NCBI RefSeq assembly: GCF_002104765.1
Contig: NZ_NCXM01000042.1
Location: 1 to 42,547, forward strand
Direction: 5' to 3'
Length of the DNA: 42,547 nucleotides
DNA from: Mycolicibacterium vulneris
GTDB taxonomy: Bacteria > Actinomycetota > Actinomycetes > Mycobacteriales > Mycobacteriaceae
The notes below the pieces were generated by a model. That model did not search any database. It saw only the letters and a program-made list of their open reading frames with translations, and was not told where the DNA came from. The position numbers and the translations under genes are program-made. This document shows, in pieces, positions 1 through 9,545 of the stretch (position 1 is its first letter; each line of letters opens with the position of its first letter).

Positions 1-708
1 GGCGACCCGCCTTTCACCGCGGCGACCGCCAAGCAGCTGGCCAACGTCCTCAAGTACGGCTCGCTGCCGCTGTCGTTCGAGGCGTCGGAGGCCCAAACCG
101 TCTCGGCGACACTGGGATTGACTTCGCTGCGAGCGGGGCTGGTCGCGGGTGCGATCGGCTTGATCCTGGTGCTGCTGTATTCGCTGCTCTATTACCGGGT
201 GCTGGGATTGCTCACGGCCCTGTCGCTGGGTGCTTCCGGCGCAATGGTTTTCGCGATCCTGGTGATCCTGGGCCGCCAAATCAACTACACACTGGATCTG
301 GCCGGCATCGCGGGTCTGATCATCGGTATCGGCACCACCGCCGACTCGTTCGTCGTCTTCTTCGAACGCATCAAGGACGAGATCCGCGAGGGCCGTTCGT
401 TCCGCTCGGCGGTGCCACGAGGCTGGGTGCGGGCCCGCAAGACGATCGTGTCGGGTAACGCCGTCACCTTCCTGGCCGCCGCGGTGCTGTACGCGCTGGC
501 CGTCGGCCAGGTGCGCGGATTCGCCTTCACGTTGGGCCTCACCACGGTCCTCGACATCGTGGTGGTGTTCCTGGTGACCTGGCCGCTGGTATACCTGGCG
601 TCCAAGTCCCCGACGCTGGCAAAGCCGGCCTACAACGGCCTGGGTGCCGTTCAGCAGGTCGCGCGCGAACGCCGGGCTTCGGCGCAGGTCAAGACGGGAC
701 GGGGATAA
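1..708 (+). CDS. secD: SecD, protein-export membrane protein (3' part)
   Basis: The frame is open from the first base, so the 5' part lies outside the window; 235 codons are visible. SecD pairs with SecF in the SecDF complex that uses proton-motive force to help SecYEG substrates across the membrane. The visible part carries the C-terminal RND-type membrane bundle: four or five hydrophobic helices and the motif GIGTTADSFVVFFERIKDE, typical of the SecD helix 4/loop region. It ends with a basic cytoplasmic tail. The stop is 3 bases before the secF start, so the two genes are almost certainly co-transcribed and coupled. Confidence 0.96.
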   Translation, partial: GDPPFTAATAKQLANVLKYGSLPLSFEASEAQTVSATLGLTSLRAGLVAGAIGLILVLLYSLLYYRVLGLLTALSLGASGAMVFAILVILGRQINYTLDLAGIAGLIIGIGTTADSFVVFFERIKDEIREGRSFRSAVPRGWVRARKTIVSGNAVTFLAAAVLYALAVGQVRGFAFTLGLTTVLDIVVVFLVTWPLVYLASKSPTLAKPAYNGLGAVQQVARERRASAQVKTGRG

Positions 709-711
709 CGC

Positions 712-1986
712 ATGACTCCCTCCAAAGCCTCCAAAGACGCAACCGAGATCACCGAAACATCGGAAGGCGCAACGGAATTGACCGATAGCGGCGTGGCCGG
801 GCGGCCGCGCCACGGCTTCCTGTCGCGCCTCTACACGGGCACCGGCGCGTTCGAGGTGATCGGCCGGCGCCGGTTGTGGTTCGGCATCAGCGGCGCGATC
901 GTCGCCATCGCCGTCCTGTCCATCCTGTTGCGGGGCTTCACCTTCGGCATCGACTTCAAAGGCGGCACGACGGTGTCGATGCCCGCCGCCGGGCAGGCCG
1001 GCACTGTGCAGACCTCGCAGGTGTCAGAGGTGTTCCGCAAGGCCCTCGGCCACGACCCGGAGTCGGTGGTCGTCGTCGGCAACGGCGCGGGCGCGACGGT
1101 GCAGATCCGCTCGGAAACGCTGACCAACGACCAGACCACGAAGCTGCGCAACGCCCTGTTCGACGCGTTCCACCCCAAGGGCGCCGACGGTAAGCCCAGC
1201 AAGCAGGCCATCAGCGACGCGGCTGTCTCCGAGACCTGGGGCGACCAGATCACCGACAAGGCGCTGACCGCGCTCGCCGTCTTCCTGGTGCTGGTCGGCC
1301 TCTACATCATGATCCGCTACGAGCGGTACATGGCCATCTCCGCGCTGACGACCATGGTTTTCGACCTCAGCGTCACCGCCGGCGTGTACTCGCTGGTCGG
1401 TTTCGAGGTCACGCCGGCCACCGTCATCGGCTTGCTGACGATTCTCGGTTTCTCCCTCTACGACACCGTCATCGTGTTCGACAAGGTCGAGGAGAACACG
1501 CACGGCTTCCAGCACACCACCCGGCGCACCTTCGCCGAGCAGGCCAACCTGGCGATCAACCAGACGTTCATGCGTTCCATCAACACCAGCCTGATCAGCG
1601 TGCTTCCGGTGCTGGCGCTGATGGTCGTGGCGGTGTGGCTGCTGGGCGTCGGCACGCTGAAGGACCTGGCGCTGGTGCAGCTGGTCGGCATCCTGGTCGG
1701 CACCTACTCGTCGATCTTCTTCGCCACCCCGCTGCTGGTCACGCTGCGCGAGCGCACCGAGCTGGTGCGCACCCACACCCGACGCGTGATGCGGCGGCGC
1801 AGCGCCGGCTCGCGCGCCGAGACCGACGCCGGCGACGACGAGGCCGACACCTCCGAAGAGGCGGAAGACGCGGCGCCGGCCGAGCCGTCCAAGTCCGCGC
1901 CGAGCAAGCCGGCGCCGGGTGCCCGTCCCGTGCGGCCGACCGGGACCCGTCGTCCCACCGGCAAGCGGAACGTCGGCCGGCGGTAG
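712..1986 (+). CDS. secF: SecF, protein-export membrane protein
   Basis: 424 aa, partner of SecD in the Sec auxiliary complex. A first transmembrane helix (about residues 56-76) is followed by the family motif FGIDFKGGTTVS, a periplasmic domain of about 100 aa, then the C-terminal five-helix bundle with GFSLYDTVIVFDKVEEN, the SecF equivalent of the SecD helix-4 motif. The last 70 residues are a low-complexity acidic then Pro/Arg-rich cytoplasmic tail, usual in mycobacterial SecF. ATG start 3 nt after the secD stop. Confidence 0.96.
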   Translation: MTPSKASKDATEITETSEGATELTDSGVAGRPRHGFLSRLYTGTGAFEVIGRRRLWFGISGAIVAIAVLSILLRGFTFGIDFKGGTTVSMPAAGQAGTVQTSQVSEVFRKALGHDPESVVVVGNGAGATVQIRSETLTNDQTTKLRNALFDAFHPKGADGKPSKQAISDAAVSETWGDQITDKALTALAVFLVLVGLYIMIRYERYMAISALTTMVFDLSVTAGVYSLVGFEVTPATVIGLLTILGFSLYDTVIVFDKVEENTHGFQHTTRRTFAEQANLAINQTFMRSINTSLISVLPVLALMVVAVWLLGVGTLKDLALVQLVGILVGTYSSIFFATPLLVTLRERTELVRTHTRRVMRRRSAGSRAETDAGDDEADTSEEAEDAAPAEPSKSAPSKPAPGARPVRPTGTRRPTGKRNVGRR

Positions 1987-1990
1987 GCCC

Positions 1991-3685
1991 GTGGCCATCG
2001 GGTACCGGGGAACTGGGGCCGATCGTGGCGCGCTCATCGGCCGTCGGGCCCTCGCGGGGTGGATCGGCGCCGGATTGGCGGTAGTGCTGGCGGCCGGTGT
2101 CACGCTGACCGCCTGCGCGGGTAGCGCCGCGTCCCAGATCGACTACGTGGTCGACGGCCCGCTGTCCACCTACAACACCAACACCGTGGCCGGCGCCGCT
2201 TCGGCCGGAGCGCAGGCGTTCGCCCGCACGCTCACCGGTTTCAGCTATCACGGCCCGGACGGGCAAACCGTCGCCGACCGCGACTTCGGCACCGTGTCGG
2301 TGGTCGGCGGCACGCCGCTGGTGCTGGACTACCAGATCGCCGACAACGCGGTCTACTCCGACGGCAAACCAGTGACCTGCGACGACATCGTGCTCGCCTG
2401 GGCGGCTCAGTCCGGCAAGTTCCCCGACTTCCATGCCGCCACCCAGGCCGGCTACCTCGACATCGCCAACGTCGAATGCATGCCCGGGCAAAAGAAGGCC
2501 CGAGTGTCCTTCATCCCGGACCGCGGCATCGTCGACTACACCCAGCTGTTCACCGCGACCACGCTGATGCCGTCGCACGTCATCGCCGACCAGCTCAACG
2601 TCGACGTGACCGCGGCCCTGCTCAGCAACAACGGGCCGCTGGTGCAGCAGATCGCGAAGCTGTGGAACACCATCTGGGACCTCAAGCCCGGGATCGACCT
2701 CAAGCGTTTCCCGTCGTCGGGTCCGTACAAGATCGAATCCGTGCTGGACGGCGGCGCCGTGGTGCTGGTCGCCAACGACCGCTGGTGGGGGCCCAAGGCC
2801 ATCACGAAGCGGGTCACCGTGTGGTCGCAGGGGCCCGACATCCAGGACCGGGTCAACAGCCGCAGCGTCGACGTCGTCGACGTCGCCGCGGGTTCGTCGG
2901 GGGCGCTGACCACGCCGGACAACTACGAGCGCTCGGACGGGCCGTCGGATGGCGTCGAGCAGCTGATCTTCGCCCCACAGGGCCCGCTGGCGGCGCCCAA
3001 GGCCCGGCGCGCGGTCGCGCTGTGCACGCCCCGCGATTCGCTGGCAAAGGACGCGGGGACGTCGATCGCCAACTCGCGCCTGGACCCGGCCACCGATGAC
3101 GCCGTGTCGGCCGCTGACGGGGCCGCCGAGGCCGAACCGTTCCGCAAGGCCGATCCGGTCGCCGCGCGCAACGCGCTGGGCGGTGCGCCCCTGACAGTGC
3201 GGATCGGCTATCAGGGGCCCAACGCGCGGCTCGCGGTCAACGTCGGCGTCATCACCAAGGCGTGCGCCGCGGCCGGCGTCACCGTCGCCGGCGTCATCCT
3301 GGACGGCCCGGGTCCGCAGGCGCTGCGGGACGGCAAGATCGACGCGTTGCTGGCCAGCACCGGCGGCGCCACCGGCAGCGGGTCGACGGGGTCGTCGGCG
3401 CTCGATGCCTACGCCCTGCACACCGGCAACGGCAACAACCTGTCCGGGTACTCGAATCCCCAGGTCGACAACGCAATCAGCGCGCTGGCCGTCTCGGCCG
3501 ACGCCGCCGAACGAGTCCGGCTGCTGACCGAAACCGCCCCGGTACTGTGGGGCGACATGCCCACCCTGCCGCTGTACCGGCAGCAGCGCACGCTGTTGAC
3601 CTCGAAGAAGATGTACGCGGTCAGCAAGAACCCGACGCGGTGGGGTGCGGGCTGGAACATGGACCGATGGGCGCTGATCCAGTGA
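1991..3685 (+). CDS. Lipoprotein, ABC-type peptide-binding (solute-binding family 5)
   Basis: GTG start 4 nt after the secF stop; the open frame extends further upstream but inside secF, and this start places a proper signal peptide at the N-terminus. Arg-rich n-region, hydrophobic core, then lipobox LTAC with Cys about residue 40. 564 aa, the usual size of the DppA/OppA family; the mature protein shows the family layout, including a late RLLTETAPVLWGDMPTLPLY segment typical of peptide-binding proteins. It corresponds to the M. tuberculosis Rv2585c position. No permease or ATPase is adjacent, so it either works with a transporter elsewhere or has another surface role. Substrate unknown. Confidence 0.88.
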   Translation: MAIGYRGTGADRGALIGRRALAGWIGAGLAVVLAAGVTLTACAGSAASQIDYVVDGPLSTYNTNTVAGAASAGAQAFARTLTGFSYHGPDGQTVADRDFGTVSVVGGTPLVLDYQIADNAVYSDGKPVTCDDIVLAWAAQSGKFPDFHAATQAGYLDIANVECMPGQKKARVSFIPDRGIVDYTQLFTATTLMPSHVIADQLNVDVTAALLSNNGPLVQQIAKLWNTIWDLKPGIDLKRFPSSGPYKIESVLDGGAVVLVANDRWWGPKAITKRVTVWSQGPDIQDRVNSRSVDVVDVAAGSSGALTTPDNYERSDGPSDGVEQLIFAPQGPLAAPKARRAVALCTPRDSLAKDAGTSIANSRLDPATDDAVSAADGAAEAEPFRKADPVAARNALGGAPLTVRIGYQGPNARLAVNVGVITKACAAAGVTVAGVILDGPGPQALRDGKIDALLASTGGATGSGSTGSSALDAYALHTGNGNNLSGYSNPQVDNAISALAVSADAAERVRLLTETAPVLWGDMPTLPLYRQQRTLLTSKKMYAVSKNPTRWGAGWNMDRWALIQ

Positions 3686-3692
3686 GGCCCCG

Positions 3693-4235
3693 GTGACGAG
3701 CGCCGGCGAGCGGGCGCGGGTCGCCGAGCTGATCGCGTCGCTGACGCGCAAGGTGCCCGATTTCCCCAAGCCCGGTATCCAGTTCAAGGACCTCACCCCG
3801 GTGTTCGCGGACGCGACGGCGATGACGGCGATCACCGGCGCGTTGGCTGAGATCGCGTCCGGTGCGGATCTGGTGGCCGGCATCGAGGCCCGGGGCTTTC
3901 TGCTGGCCGCGGCCGTCGCCGATCGGCTGCAGACCGGCGTCCTGGCCATTCGCAAGGCCGGCAAGCTGCCGCCGCCGGTACACGCCGAGCGCTACGACCT
4001 GGAGTACGGCAGCGCGACGCTGGAAATCCCCGCTGACGGCATGGACCTGCGCGGGCGCAACATCACGATCATCGACGACGTGCTGGCCAGCGGCGGTACC
4101 CTGGCCGCGTCGGCGCGGCTGCTCGGGCGCGCCGGGGCCAACGTGATGGCGGCGGCGGTGGTGTTCGAACTCGGCGCGCTGCGCGGCCGGGAAGCGGTCG
4201 CGCCGTTGGCGGTACACAGCCTGACTTGCGAGTAG
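3693..4235 (+). CDS. apt: Adenine phosphoribosyltransferase
   Basis: 180 aa. Converts adenine plus PRPP to AMP in purine salvage. Family signatures: PDFPKPGIQFKDLTP near residue 22, GIEARGFLL near residue 62, and the PRPP-binding loop NITIIDDVLASGGTLAA near residue 125. GTG start 7 nt after the lipoprotein stop. Linkage secD-secF-lipoprotein-apt-rel is the standard mycobacterial order. The sequence ends at LTCE shortly after the PRPP loop helix, normal for this family. Confidence 0.94.
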   Translation: MTSAGERARVAELIASLTRKVPDFPKPGIQFKDLTPVFADATAMTAITGALAEIASGADLVAGIEARGFLLAAAVADRLQTGVLAIRKAGKLPPPVHAERYDLEYGSATLEIPADGMDLRGRNITIIDDVLASGGTLAASARLLGRAGANVMAAAVVFELGALRGREAVAPLAVHSLTCE

Positions 4236-4309
4236 TGCTCTCGCCTCCGGCGACGATGTGCGTGAGGAGGAGCCGGGTAATCGGATCGAGAAGAGATATC
4301 CTCGATTTC

Positions 4310-4314
4310 GGAGG
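4310..4314 (+). promoter_or_regulatory. Ribosome binding site that decides the rel start
   Basis: GGAGG lies 8 nt before the GTG at 4323. An in-frame GTG at 4314 overlaps this box and is therefore a poor start. Confidence 0.65.
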
Positions 4315-4322
4315 TGACCAAC

Positions 4323-6701
4323 GTGGCGGAGGAAAACAGCGCGGCGCAAGCGCTCGACGCGCCCACTGAAGTCCCAGAGCCGCCGGCCATCACGCAGCCG
4401 ATGGAGGCTCCGGAGCCACCGACCGAATCCCTCAAAACGTCCAGCAGCGCGTCGCGTCGGGTCCGGGCCAGGCTGGCCCGGCGGATGACCGCTCAGCGCA
4501 GCACGCTCAACCCGGTGCTGGAACCGCTGGTGGCGGTGCACCGGGAGATCTACCCGAAGGCGAACGTGTCGCTGCTGCAGCGCGCCTTCGAGGTCGCCGA
4601 CCAGCGGCACGCCAGCCAGCTACGCCATTCCGGTGACCCCTACATCACCCACCCGCTGGCCGTCGCGACCATTCTGGCCGAATTGGGCATGGACACCACG
4701 ACTTTGGTGGCCGCGCTGCTGCACGACACGGTCGAGGACACCGGGTACACCCTGGACGCGTTGAGCGAGGAATTCGGTGAAGAGGTGGGCCATCTGGTCG
4801 ATGGCGTCACCAAACTGGACCGGGTGGTGCTGGGCAGCGCCGCCGAGGGCGAGACCATCCGCAAGATGATCACCGCGATGGCCCGCGACCCGCGCGTGCT
4901 GGTGATCAAGGTCGCCGACCGGCTGCACAACATGCGCACCATGCGGTTCCTGCCGCCGGAGAAGCAGGCGCGCAAAGCCCGCGAGACGCTGGAAGTCATT
5001 GCGCCCCTTGCGCATCGGCTGGGTATGGCCAGCGTCAAGTGGGAACTGGAAGACCTGTCGTTCGCCATCCTGCATCCCAAGAAGTACGAGGAGATCGTGC
5101 GGCTGGTCGCCGGGCGCGCGCCGTCGCGGGACACCTACCTGGCCAAGGTGCGCGCCGAGATCGTCAACACCCTGGGCGCCTCGAAGATCAAGGCGACGGT
5201 GGAGGGCCGCCCCAAGCACTACTGGTCCATCTACCAGAAGATGATCGTCAAGGGCCGCGACTTCGACGACATCCACGACCTGGTCGGCATCCGCATCCTG
5301 TGCGACGAGATCCGCGACTGCTATGCCGCTGTCGGCGTGGTGCACTCGCTGTGGCAGCCGATGGCGGGGCGGTTCAAGGATTACATCGCCCAGCCGCGGT
5401 ACGGCGTCTACCAGTCGCTGCACACCACCGTGGTGGGGCCGGAGGGCAAGCCGCTGGAGGTGCAGATCCGCACCCGCGACATGCACCGCACGGCCGAATA
5501 CGGCATCGCCGCGCACTGGCGCTACAAGGAGGCTAAGGGGCGCAACGGCCTTCCGCATCCGCACGCCGCCGCCGAGATCGACGACATGGCCTGGATGCGC
5601 CAGTTGCTCGACTGGCAACGGGAGGCCGCGGACCCGGGCGAGTTCCTCGAGTCCCTGCGCTACGACCTTGCGGTACAAGAGATCTTCGTGTTCACCCCCA
5701 AGGGCGACGTGATCACCCTGCCCAACGGTTCAACGCCGGTGGACTTCGCGTATGCGGTGCACACCGAGGTCGGGCACCGCTGCATCGGCGCCCGGGTGAA
5801 CGGGCGGCTGGTGGCGCTGGAGCGCAAGCTGGAAAACGGGGAAGTCGTCGAGGTTTTCACCTCCAAGGCGGCCAACGCCGGGCCGTCGCGGGACTGGCAG
5901 CAGTTCGTGGTCTCGCCACGCGCCAAGGCCAAGATCCGGCAGTGGTTCGCCAAGGAGCGCCGCGAGGAGGCGCTCGAATCCGGCAAGGACGCCATGGCCC
6001 GCGAGGTGCGTCGCGGCGGACTTCCGTTGCAGCGCTTGGTCAATGGCGAGACGCTGGCGGCGGTGGCGCGCGAGCTGCACTACGCCGACGTGTCCGCGCT
6101 CTACACGGCGATCGGTGAGGGGCATGTGTCGGCCCGGCACGTCGTGCAACGACTGCTGGCCGAACTCGGCGGCATCGACCAGGCGGAGGAGGACCTCGCC
6201 GAACGGTCCACGCCGACAACGATGTTGCGCCGCCCGCGCAGCAGCGACGACGTCGGCGTGTCGGTCCCCGGCGCCCCCGGCGTGCTGACCAAGCTGGCGA
6301 AATGCTGCACCCCGGTGCCCGGCGACCAGATCATGGGGTTCGTCACCCGCGGCGGCGGGGTGAGCGTGCACCGCACCGACTGCACCAACGCGGCCTCGCT
6401 GAAGCAGCAGTCCGAGCGCATCATCGAAGTGCACTGGGCGCCGTCGCCGTCGTCGGTGTTCCTGGTGGCCATCCAGGTCGAGGCGCTCGACCGGCACCGG
6501 CTGCTGTCGGACGTCACGCGGGTGCTGGCCGACGAGAAGGTCAACATCCTGTCCGCGTCGGTCACCACGTCCGGTGACCGAGTTGCGATCAGCCGCTTCA
6601 CCTTTGAGATGGGCGACCCCAAACATCTCGGTCATCTGCTCAACGTCGTGCGCAACGTCGAAGGCGTCTACGACGTCTACCGCGTCACGTCCGCGGCGTG
6701 A
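4323..6701 (+). CDS. relA: Bifunctional (p)ppGpp synthetase/hydrolase Rel
   Basis: 792 aa from the GTG at 4323, chosen from RBS spacing; from memory M. tuberculosis Rel is 790 aa and begins similarly (MAED). It makes and degrades (p)ppGpp in the stringent response. Domains: HD hydrolase with LLHDTVEDTG (His-Asp about residues 134-135); synthetase with GRDFDDIHDLVGIRIL, the RFKD form of the RXKD motif that marks bifunctional enzymes, and YQSLHTTV followed by LEVQIRT, whose Glu is catalytic; TGS domain beginning VFTPKGDVITLPNG; zinc-finger-like/conserved-Cys segment KCCTPVPGD; C-terminal ACT domain. It ends 7 nt before the convergent kinase gene. Confidence 0.96.
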   Translation: MAEENSAAQALDAPTEVPEPPAITQPMEAPEPPTESLKTSSSASRRVRARLARRMTAQRSTLNPVLEPLVAVHREIYPKANVSLLQRAFEVADQRHASQLRHSGDPYITHPLAVATILAELGMDTTTLVAALLHDTVEDTGYTLDALSEEFGEEVGHLVDGVTKLDRVVLGSAAEGETIRKMITAMARDPRVLVIKVADRLHNMRTMRFLPPEKQARKARETLEVIAPLAHRLGMASVKWELEDLSFAILHPKKYEEIVRLVAGRAPSRDTYLAKVRAEIVNTLGASKIKATVEGRPKHYWSIYQKMIVKGRDFDDIHDLVGIRILCDEIRDCYAAVGVVHSLWQPMAGRFKDYIAQPRYGVYQSLHTTVVGPEGKPLEVQIRTRDMHRTAEYGIAAHWRYKEAKGRNGLPHPHAAAEIDDMAWMRQLLDWQREAADPGEFLESLRYDLAVQEIFVFTPKGDVITLPNGSTPVDFAYAVHTEVGHRCIGARVNGRLVALERKLENGEVVEVFTSKAANAGPSRDWQQFVVSPRAKAKIRQWFAKERREEALESGKDAMAREVRRGGLPLQRLVNGETLAAVARELHYADVSALYTAIGEGHVSARHVVQRLLAELGGIDQAEEDLAERSTPTTMLRRPRSSDDVGVSVPGAPGVLTKLAKCCTPVPGDQIMGFVTRGGGVSVHRTDCTNAASLKQQSERIIEVHWAPSPSSVFLVAIQVEALDRHRLLSDVTRVLADEKVNILSASVTTSGDRVAISRFTFEMGDPKHLGHLLNVVRNVEGVYDVYRVTSAA

Positions 6702-6708
6702 AGCCGCC

Positions 6709-8466
6709 CTAGCTCAGTCGCACCGAGGTGATCTTGACCGGGTTGGTGGGCGCGCCGCTCTGACGATTGCCGGCGATGCCGGCCCGGGCGATCTTGTCCA
6801 GGGTCTCCAGCCCGGCCTGGTCGATGGTGCCCAGCACCGTGCTCTGCGGCTCCATCTCGGAATCCTTGTAGATCAAGGCGAATTGGCTGCCGTTGGTGTT
6901 GGGTCCCTCGGTGGCCATCACGATGGTGCCGCGCGGGTACACCACCGTCGCGCGCAGCGCGGGATCGTCGGGCTTGTATTGGTCCGTGGGGTACTCGTCA
7001 CCGAATTCGTAACCGGGACCGCCCGAGCCGTCCACCTCGGGTCCGCCACACAACAGCGATCCGCCGTCTTGGGAGCTGATCAGCCGGGCGCACTGGGTGT
7101 TGTCGAAGAATTGCTGCTTGGCCAGGCTGATGAAGCTGTTCACCGTGCACGGGGACTCGGAATTGGCGAGCTGAATGGGGATGTCGCCGAAGTTGGTGGA
7201 GATGACCGCACCGATCTGCGGGGGAGTGGTGGACACCCGGCCCGACTGCGGCGGGTTCACCGGCCGGGTGACCGGGTCCGGCACCGAACGGTATTGGCAG
7301 TTGGCGCCCAGATCGGCCGGCGGCGCGAACGCCGGCAACGGCGACACCGTCGCCGACGCACTGGAACCGGGGTTGGATCCGGTCCTGCCGGGCGCCCGCA
7401 GCCGGGGCTGGCTGGACGATCCTGCGCTGTCGGCCGAACCGTGACTCTGGGTCACCAGCGCGATGACCAGAGCCGCCACCGCGGCCAGCGCCAGCGCCGA
7501 TGCGCCGACGATGCCGACCAGCAAACGCCGCGAATGCGTTGGGCGGCCGGGCTGCAACGGCGGATCGGCTTTGCCGCCCGGCCGGGGCGCCGCGGGCCCC
7601 GGCGGTGCCGCTCCCGGAGGTCCCGACGCGGTAGCCGTGCCACCGCCGACCAGCACCGCTCTGGCGGCCTCGGCGAGCTCGATTGCCGTCTGATACCGCT
7701 GTTCTGGGTCCTTGGCCATGCCGCGGGCGACAACAGCGTCGAAGCCCGGGGGGACACCGGGTGCGGTCGCGGACGGTCGCGGCGGCGGGGCGTTCAGGTG
7801 CGCGTTGAGCTGTTCTTCGAGGCTCTCTCCCGCGTAGGGGCGCTTGCCGGTCAGGCACTCGTGTAAGACGCAGGCCAGCGAGTAGACGTCGGCACGGTGA
7901 TCGGTTTTGCCCTTGAAGCGCTCGGGCGCCATGTACGCGACGGTGCCCATGGTGGCACCGGTCTGAGTGAGTTGAGTGTCGGCCTCCGTGCGGGCAAGAC
8001 CGAAATCGATCAGATAGACGAAATTGTGTGCGCTGGTGATCAAGATGTTCATCGGTTTGATGTCGCGGTGGATCAACCCCGCCTGGCGGGCGCTGTCCAG
8101 CGCCGCCGCTACCTGCTCGATCACCGCGACCGTTTGCTCGGGGCTGAGTCGGTCGCCGTTTTCGTTGATGTACTGCGACAAGTGGCGGCCCTCGATCAGC
8201 CGCATGTCGACATAGAGCCGACCGTCGAGCTCGCCAAAACCGTGGATGGGCACCACGTGCGGGTCGTTCAGGGCCGCCGCTACGCGGGCCTCTCGGCGGA
8301 AACGCTGCTGAAAGTCTTGATCTTCAGCCAGATGCGGCGGAAGCACTTTCAGAGCGACTACCCGGTCCGTGGTTGTGTCGTAGGCACGGTATACGCGTCC
8401 CATCCCGCCGCGCCCCAACAAATCCAATATTCGGTAATGACCGAATGAGTCCGGATCCAGATTCAC
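6709..8466 (-). CDS. Ser/Thr protein kinase with extracellular cyclophilin-like domain
   Basis: 585 aa, GTG start. Residues 10-270 are a PknB-type kinase with all key motifs: LGRGGMGRVY loop, Lys40 (VALKV), HRDIKPMN (catalytic Asp135), DFG (Asp154) and MAPE. A Pro-rich linker leads to one transmembrane helix (about 315-338). Residues about 375-585 are cyclophilin-like and clearly paralogous to the neighbouring PpiB, sharing GANCQY, SPCTVNSF, EYPTDQ and YPRGT. Aligned by eye to human CypA, Arg55 is kept (Arg461), but Gln63 is Leu472, Asp66 is Gly475 and the second Phe of SQFF is Ala530. Topology predicts a cytosolic kinase and an outside cyclophilin, like a receptor. Isomerase activity is doubtful; peptide or proline sensing is an inference. 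Confidence 0.9.
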   Translation of the reverse strand: MNLDPDSFGHYRILDLLGRGGMGRVYRAYDTTTDRVVALKVLPPHLAEDQDFQQRFRREARVAAALNDPHVVPIHGFGELDGRLYVDMRLIEGRHLSQYINENGDRLSPEQTVAVIEQVAAALDSARQAGLIHRDIKPMNILITSAHNFVYLIDFGLARTEADTQLTQTGATMGTVAYMAPERFKGKTDHRADVYSLACVLHECLTGKRPYAGESLEEQLNAHLNAPPPRPSATAPGVPPGFDAVVARGMAKDPEQRYQTAIELAEAARAVLVGGGTATASGPPGAAPPGPAAPRPGGKADPPLQPGRPTHSRRLLVGIVGASALALAAVAALVIALVTQSHGSADSAGSSSQPRLRAPGRTGSNPGSSASATVSPLPAFAPPADLGANCQYRSVPDPVTRPVNPPQSGRVSTTPPQIGAVISTNFGDIPIQLANSESPCTVNSFISLAKQQFFDNTQCARLISSQDGGSLLCGGPEVDGSGGPGYEFGDEYPTDQYKPDDPALRATVVYPRGTIVMATEGPNTNGSQFALIYKDSEMEPQSTVLGTIDQAGLETLDKIARAGIAGNRQSGAPTNPVKITSVRLS

Positions 8467-8472
8467 CCAACG

Positions 8473-8478
8473 ACCATA
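8473..8478 (-). promoter_or_regulatory. -10 box, probable leaderless promoter of the kinase gene
   Basis: TATGGT on the minus strand ends 6 nt before the GTG start codon. This is the spacing of leaderless mycobacterial transcripts, where transcription starts at the start codon. It suggests transcription separate from upstream ppiB. Confidence 0.4.
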
Positions 8479-8541
8479 AGCTCTCGGCGGTGCGCGTCGG
8501 GCGAATCCCGCCGATCAGAGGGAGTTTCGCGTCGATCCGGC

Positions 8542-9435
8542 CTAGTCGAGCGCTACCGAGGTGATGGTCACCTCGGTGGCGGGAGCGCCGTCTTCACCGC
8601 CGCCGGCGACGCCGGCTTTGGCGATCTTGTCCAGGGTGGCCAGCCCGTCGGCCTGGATGGTGCCGAAGACGGTGTATTGCGGCGGCAACTGGGAGTCCTT
8701 GTACACCAAGAAGAATTGGCTGCCGTTGGTACCGGGCCCGGCGTTCGCCATGGCCAGGGTGCCGCGCGGATAGACGACGGGCTCCTGCGCCTTGGGGTCG
8801 TTCGGCGGGAACTGGTCGGTCGGGTATTCGTTGGCGAATTGATAGCCCGGGCCGCCGGTGCCGTCGCCCTTCGGGTCGCCGCACTGCAGGACGCCCAGGC
8901 CCTGCGAGGTGGTCAGCCGGTGGCACTTGGTGTTGTCGAAGTATTTCTGGCCGGCCAGGCTCGCGAAACTGTTGACGGTGCAAGGTGATTCGTTGTTCGC
9001 CAGCATCAGGCCGATGTGGCCCTGGTTGGTCACCATGCTGGCGCTCACCTGGGCGGGATCGGTGGGCACCTTGCCGGTCCGGGGCGGCTTGACCGGCTTG
9101 GCCGCCGGCTCCGGTGAGGCCGGGTACTGACAGTTGGCGCCCACGTTGGCCGACGGCTTGAACGGCGGCAGTGGCGGAACCTGACCCGGCTGGCCGGGAG
9201 CCGTCGTCTCCGGCGAGCTGCGGCTGGTGGTCGTCGACGCCGCGGTGTTGCTCTTGTGGTCGTCGTGCTTGGTGTTGACGATCGTGATCGCCACCGCCGC
9301 GATCACGGCCACGGCCACGATCGAGGCGGCCGCAATCAGCACCATCCGGCGCGTCTTGGCTTGCTTCGCGCGCCGCTCCAGCTGCCGTTCGAGCTTGCGC
9401 TTGGCGTTGGCACGTCGCTGTTCGTTGGTCGGCAC
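8542..9435 (-). CDS. ppiB: Membrane-anchored peptidyl-prolyl cis-trans isomerase (cyclophilin)
   Basis: 297 aa, GTG start. The N-terminus is basic and helical (residues 5-30), followed by one membrane anchor (about 31-53), a Thr/Ser/Pro-rich linker and a cyclophilin domain (about 125-297) outside the membrane. Active-site equivalents look intact by eye: Arg173 (CHRL), Gln184 (LQCGD) and Phe242 in NGSQFF. It would catalyse proline isomerisation during folding of exported proteins. It matches the Rv2582 position. Its C-terminal 210 residues are the apparent source of the domain fused to the downstream kinase, 75 nt away on the same strand. Confidence 0.93.
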   Translation of the reverse strand: MPTNEQRRANAKRKLERQLERRAKQAKTRRMVLIAAASIVAVAVIAAVAITIVNTKHDDHKSNTAASTTTSRSSPETTAPGQPGQVPPLPPFKPSANVGANCQYPASPEPAAKPVKPPRTGKVPTDPAQVSASMVTNQGHIGLMLANNESPCTVNSFASLAGQKYFDNTKCHRLTTSQGLGVLQCGDPKGDGTGGPGYQFANEYPTDQFPPNDPKAQEPVVYPRGTLAMANAGPGTNGSQFFLVYKDSQLPPQYTVFGTIQADGLATLDKIAKAGVAGGGEDGAPATEVTITSVALD

Positions 9436-9545
9436 GGCCGCTATGCCTCCATGATTGGATCGGAGCCCCTGGGGAGAGGTGCCAGCTCAGGCTAATGTGG
9501 GCGCCGCGACTCGTGTCAAGTGGGGCCCATGGGAAACTGGGAACC

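Noticed and set aside
1024..2103. Long minus-strand frames opposite secF and the lipoprotein gene
   Set aside because: Shadows of GC-rich codon bias; Arg/His/Gln-rich with no domain.
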